Shown here one piece after another: positions 63,217 through 64,000 of a DNA stretch of 64,000 nucleotides. Location: positions 310,001 to 374,000 of the forward strand of contig NZ_CAXUSG020000001.1 in assembly GCF_964253915.1 (NCBI RefSeq). Direction: 5' to 3'. The stretch is from Metarhizobium sp964253915. GTDB lineage: Bacteria > Pseudomonadota > Alphaproteobacteria > Rhizobiales > Rhizobiaceae. The notes below the pieces were generated by a model that was not told the origin of the DNA, did not search any database, and saw only the letters and a program-made list of their open reading frames with translations. The first letter of the stretch is position 1; every line of letters begins with the position of its first letter. The translations under genes and the position numbers were made by a program.

Positions 63217-64000
63217 ATGGCCAAGACCTCTGAAGAAAAGCGCCCGTTCAACCTGTCGCGGTGGGCAATCCAGCATCCGAGCATTGCCCGCTTCCTGTTC
63301 GGCCTGATCATCGTCACCGGGGTCATGGGCCTGATGCGCATGGGCCAGAAGGAAGACCCGGATTTCACCTTCCGCGTCATGGTCGTCCAGGCCATTTGGC
63401 CCGGCGCCTCGATCCAGGAGATGGAAGACCAGGTCGTCAACAAGATCGAGCGCAAGCTGCAGGAAACCCCGCACCTCGACTGGGTCCGCTCCTACACCCG
63501 TGCCGGCAGCGCCATCATCACCCTGCAGGTCAAGGGCGATACCAATACGGCTGAGGTCAAGGACGCCTTCTACCAGGTGCGCAAGAAGGTCGGCGACATC
63601 TCGAACGAGCTGCCGCAAGGCCTGCTCGGCCCCTATTTTAACGACGAGTTCGGCGACACCTTCATCACCCTGCATTCGCTGAGTGGCGAAGGCTTCTCGT
63701 ATCCCGAGCTGAAAAAATTCGCCATTCAGGCGCGCGACATGCTGCTGACGACGCCGGGCGTCGAAAAGGCCGTGATCATCGGCGACCAGCCGGAGAAGAT
63801 CTATATCGACGTCTCGTCGAAGGCGCTGGCCGAGCGCGGCCTGACGCTTATCGACATCCAGAACGCCATCAAGGGCCAGAATGCCGTCGATCCTGCCGGC
63901 TCCGTCGATACCGGCACCCGCTCCGTCCGCATTTCCGTCGAAGGCGACGTGACCAGGGCGGAGGATATCCGCGAGTTGCGCCTGCGCGCCGGCGGTCAGG
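63217..64000 (+). CDS. RND efflux transporter (3' end outside window)
   Basis: The first ~261 residues of an AcrB-type inner-membrane pump; the frame is open to the right edge. MAKTSEEKRPFNLSRWAIQHPSIARFLFGLIIVTGVMGLM contains TM1, followed by the porter domain (VVQAIWPGASIQEMEDQVVNKIERKLQETPHLDWVRS; TTPGVEKAVIIGDQPEKIYIDVS). It starts 26 bp after the adaptor gene. Substrate unknown. Confidence 0.92.
   Translation, partial: MAKTSEEKRPFNLSRWAIQHPSIARFLFGLIIVTGVMGLMRMGQKEDPDFTFRVMVVQAIWPGASIQEMEDQVVNKIERKLQETPHLDWVRSYTRAGSAIITLQVKGDTNTAEVKDAFYQVRKKVGDISNELPQGLLGPYFNDEFGDTFITLHSLSGEGFSYPELKKFAIQARDMLLTTPGVEKAVIIGDQPEKIYIDVSSKALAERGLTLIDIQNAIKGQNAVDPAGSVDTGTRSVRISVEGDVTRAEDIRELRLRAGGQ

Overview
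The window reads as chromosomal DNA of an alphaproteobacterium of the Rhizobiaceae (Rhizobium/Agrobacterium/Sinorhizobium group). Base composition is high in G+C and coding is dense. The order glnD-murJ-trpS-usp-nfu-tsaB-rimI-fur(mur)-acyltransferase-miaB-phoH-ybeY-corC-lnt-praR/phrR-metK-trmB is typical of that family. Rhizobial intergenic palindromes (two 102-bp RIME-like copies and one shorter palindrome), an alpha-r14/NfeR1-type small RNA and a ROSE-like heat-shock leader support the same placement. The genus cannot be fixed from the sequence. No phage, transposase, CRISPR array or origin was seen.

Layout. 0-19.5 kb is a conserved housekeeping block on the + strand: nitrogen sensing, peptidoglycan lipid II flippase, tRNA synthetase and tRNA modification, Fe-S assembly, ribosome maturation, lipoprotein acylation and SAM synthesis. 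19.5-26.2 kb holds a small heat-shock protein operon behind an RNA thermometer, a nucleoside hydrolase, a chemoreceptor, ribokinase and rmuC. 26.3-29.8 kb is def-fmt-truA-arsC, with a toxin-antitoxin pair placed between def and fmt; the toxin gene is frameshifted. 29.8-36.7 kb carries dapE and dapD, separated by a metalloprotease gene, then a LOG-family enzyme, an EF-hand protein and a HAD nucleotidase. 36.8-46.9 kb mixes core genes (argB, engB, yidC-rnpA-rpmH) with accessory cargo: transporters, ogt, and an ECF sigma/anti-sigma/fasciclin/periplasmic MsrB cluster. 47.4-52.5 kb has a second chemoreceptor, an unusual flavin oxidoreductase and an orphan histidine kinase, followed by tRNA-Arg(ACG). 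52.8-64 kb is accessory: a second metalloprotease with the same C-terminal domain, an amine-oxidase-like flavoenzyme with a cupin partner, ybaK, the small RNA, cyclopropane fatty acid synthase, a TetR/MFS efflux pair and a TetR/RND efflux operon that runs off the end.

How the parts fit. Core functions are mostly in tightly spaced + strand operons with ATGA-type overlaps (glnD/murJ, phoH/ybeY, fmt/truA, rnpA/yidC). The accessory islands are organised around local regulation: palindromic operators beside both TetR genes and the toxin-antitoxin pair, an RNA thermometer on the sHSP, and a sigma/anti-sigma pair next to an envelope methionine-repair module. The points most worth a second look are the three-hairpin anti-Shine-Dalgarno RNA, the thermometer, the sigma-fasciclin-MsrB cluster, the pair of signal-less DUF4214 metalloproteases and the broken toxin.
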